Assembly: GCA_030147455.1 (NCBI GenBank)
Contig: JASKZU010000008.1
Coordinates: 1 to 6,397, forward strand
Direction: 5' to 3'
Origin: Planococcus sp. (in: firmicutes)
GTDB taxonomy: Bacteria; Bacillota; Bacilli; Bacillales_A; Planococcaceae
DNA length: 6,397 nt
The position numbers and the translations under genes were made by a program. Positions 5,832-6,397 of the stretch are shown here, piece after piece (position 1 is the first letter of the stretch; the number at the start of each line of letters is the position of its first letter). The notes under the pieces are model-generated. The model saw only the letters and a list, made by a program, of their open reading frames with translations. It did no database searches and was not told where the DNA came from.

Positions 5832-6397
5832 TAATTGGCCCCCATTTCTTCTGCCTGGAATGTCATCGATTCGATGACGCGCAGCATGGCTTCTGCTGTA
5901 TCAAGCGATGTCAGGCACGGCACGCCGTTTTCAACCGATTCACGGCGTATGCGGAAGCCGTCCCGCTCGGGTTGCTTGCCTTTTGTCAATGTGTTGATGA
6001 CCAGTTGTGCGTCGCCATTTTGAATCACATCGAGCAGTGTTCGGCCTTCCGCGCCGATTTTCCCGACTTCCGCGACGTTGATTCCCGCTTCTTCGAAAAC
6101 TTGGGCAGTGCCGCCGGTCGCCATGATTTGATAGCCTATGTTCTTAAAACGTTTGGCCAGGCTGATGGCTTCGGCTTTGTCTTTATCCGCTACCGTCAGC
6201 AAAACGGTGCCGTGGTCTTTTACTTCCATGCCGGCAGCTGCAAGGCCTTTGTACAATGCTTTTTCAAGCGTTGAGTCTTTGCCCATGACTTCTCCGGTTG
6301 ATTTCATTTCCGGGCCAAGCGTAATATCGACACGGCGCAGTTTCGCGAAGGAGAATACCGGCACTTTTACATAAACGCCTTTTCGAAGCGGTGCGAG
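5831..6397 (-). CDS. carB: Carbamoyl phosphate synthase large subunit, C-terminal part (truncated by window edge)
   Basis: The last 188 residues of an enzyme of about 1,060 residues; the frame stays open to the right edge, so the gene continues outside. CarB makes carbamoyl phosphate from bicarbonate, ATP and glutamine-derived ammonia. Visible are the end of the second ATP-grasp half with LGPEMKSTGEVMG (27-39 of the fragment), then the MGS-like allosteric domain with ATGGTA (93-98) and INTLTKGK (134-141), where UMP and PRPP bind in relatives. Wording is close to the pyrimidine-specific Bacillus PyrAB (VFSFAKLR; GFRIRRESVENG), which fits its place in the pyr operon. The stop TAA overlaps the pyrK ATG. 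No start inside the window is real. Confidence 0.96.
   Translation of the reverse strand, partial: LAPLRKGVYVKVPVFSFAKLRRVDITLGPEMKSTGEVMGKDSTLEKALYKGLAAAGMEVKDHGTVLLTVADKDKAEAISLAKRFKNIGYQIMATGGTAQVFEEAGINVAEVGKIGAEGRTLLDVIQNGDAQLVINTLTKGKQPERDGFRIRRESVENGVPCLTSLDTAEAMLRVIESMTFQAEEMGAN

Noticed and set aside
6362..6364. GTG start at the right end as the beginning of a 177-residue protein
   Set aside because: The reading frame continues to the window edge with clear CarB sequence (VYVKVPVFSFAKL), so it is an internal valine codon.

Overview
This window looks like a chromosomal segment of a low-to-mid GC Gram-positive bacterium of the Bacillales. Planococcaceae (Planococcus or a relative) is my best guess, inferred from Bacillus-like protein sequences with roughly balanced base composition. 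It rests on remembered family sequences, not a search. Nothing suggests a mobile element, phage, CRISPR array, tRNA or rRNA.

Right part (about 2811-6397, minus strand): the 3' half of a pyrimidine biosynthesis (pyr) operon, transcribed right to left as carB (3' end only) - pyrK - pyrD - pyrF - pyrE. This is the canonical Bacillus gene order. All four junctions overlap: TAATG at carB/pyrK and pyrK/pyrD, ATGA at pyrD/pyrF and pyrF/pyrE. A strong intrinsic terminator closes the operon, and its stem begins inside the pyrE stop codon. CarB makes carbamoyl phosphate. PyrD and PyrK form the NAD-linked class 1B dihydroorotate dehydrogenase. PyrE and PyrF convert orotate to OMP and then UMP. Upstream genes (expected pyrB, pyrC, carA and the pyrR region) lie beyond the right edge.

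Middle part (905-2780, minus strand): a likely two-gene unit, dsdA (PLP-dependent D-serine dehydratase) followed after 41 nt by a small VOC/glyoxalase-fold protein of unknown substrate. An extended -10 promoter lies in the short gap between the pyr terminator and dsdA. No terminator separates the two genes.

Left part (1-903, plus strand): a polar amino acid ABC transporter permease of the HisM/TcyL/YxeN type, preceded by a 183-nt non-coding leader and followed at once by a strong terminator shared with the convergent VOC gene. The transporter's ATPase and binding protein are not in the window. The leader holds two AT-rich dyads and a set of mutually exclusive hairpins.

Several starts are placed downstream of the longest possible ORF because the upstream ATG falls on the ribosome binding site (dsdA, pyrE) or deep in the previous gene (pyrD). 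Most of the window is ordinary housekeeping sequence. The points most worth a second look are the permease leader, a Thr-to-Lys change in the PyrE PRPP loop, and an A9 tract near the end of dsdA. I found no convincing undescribed system.
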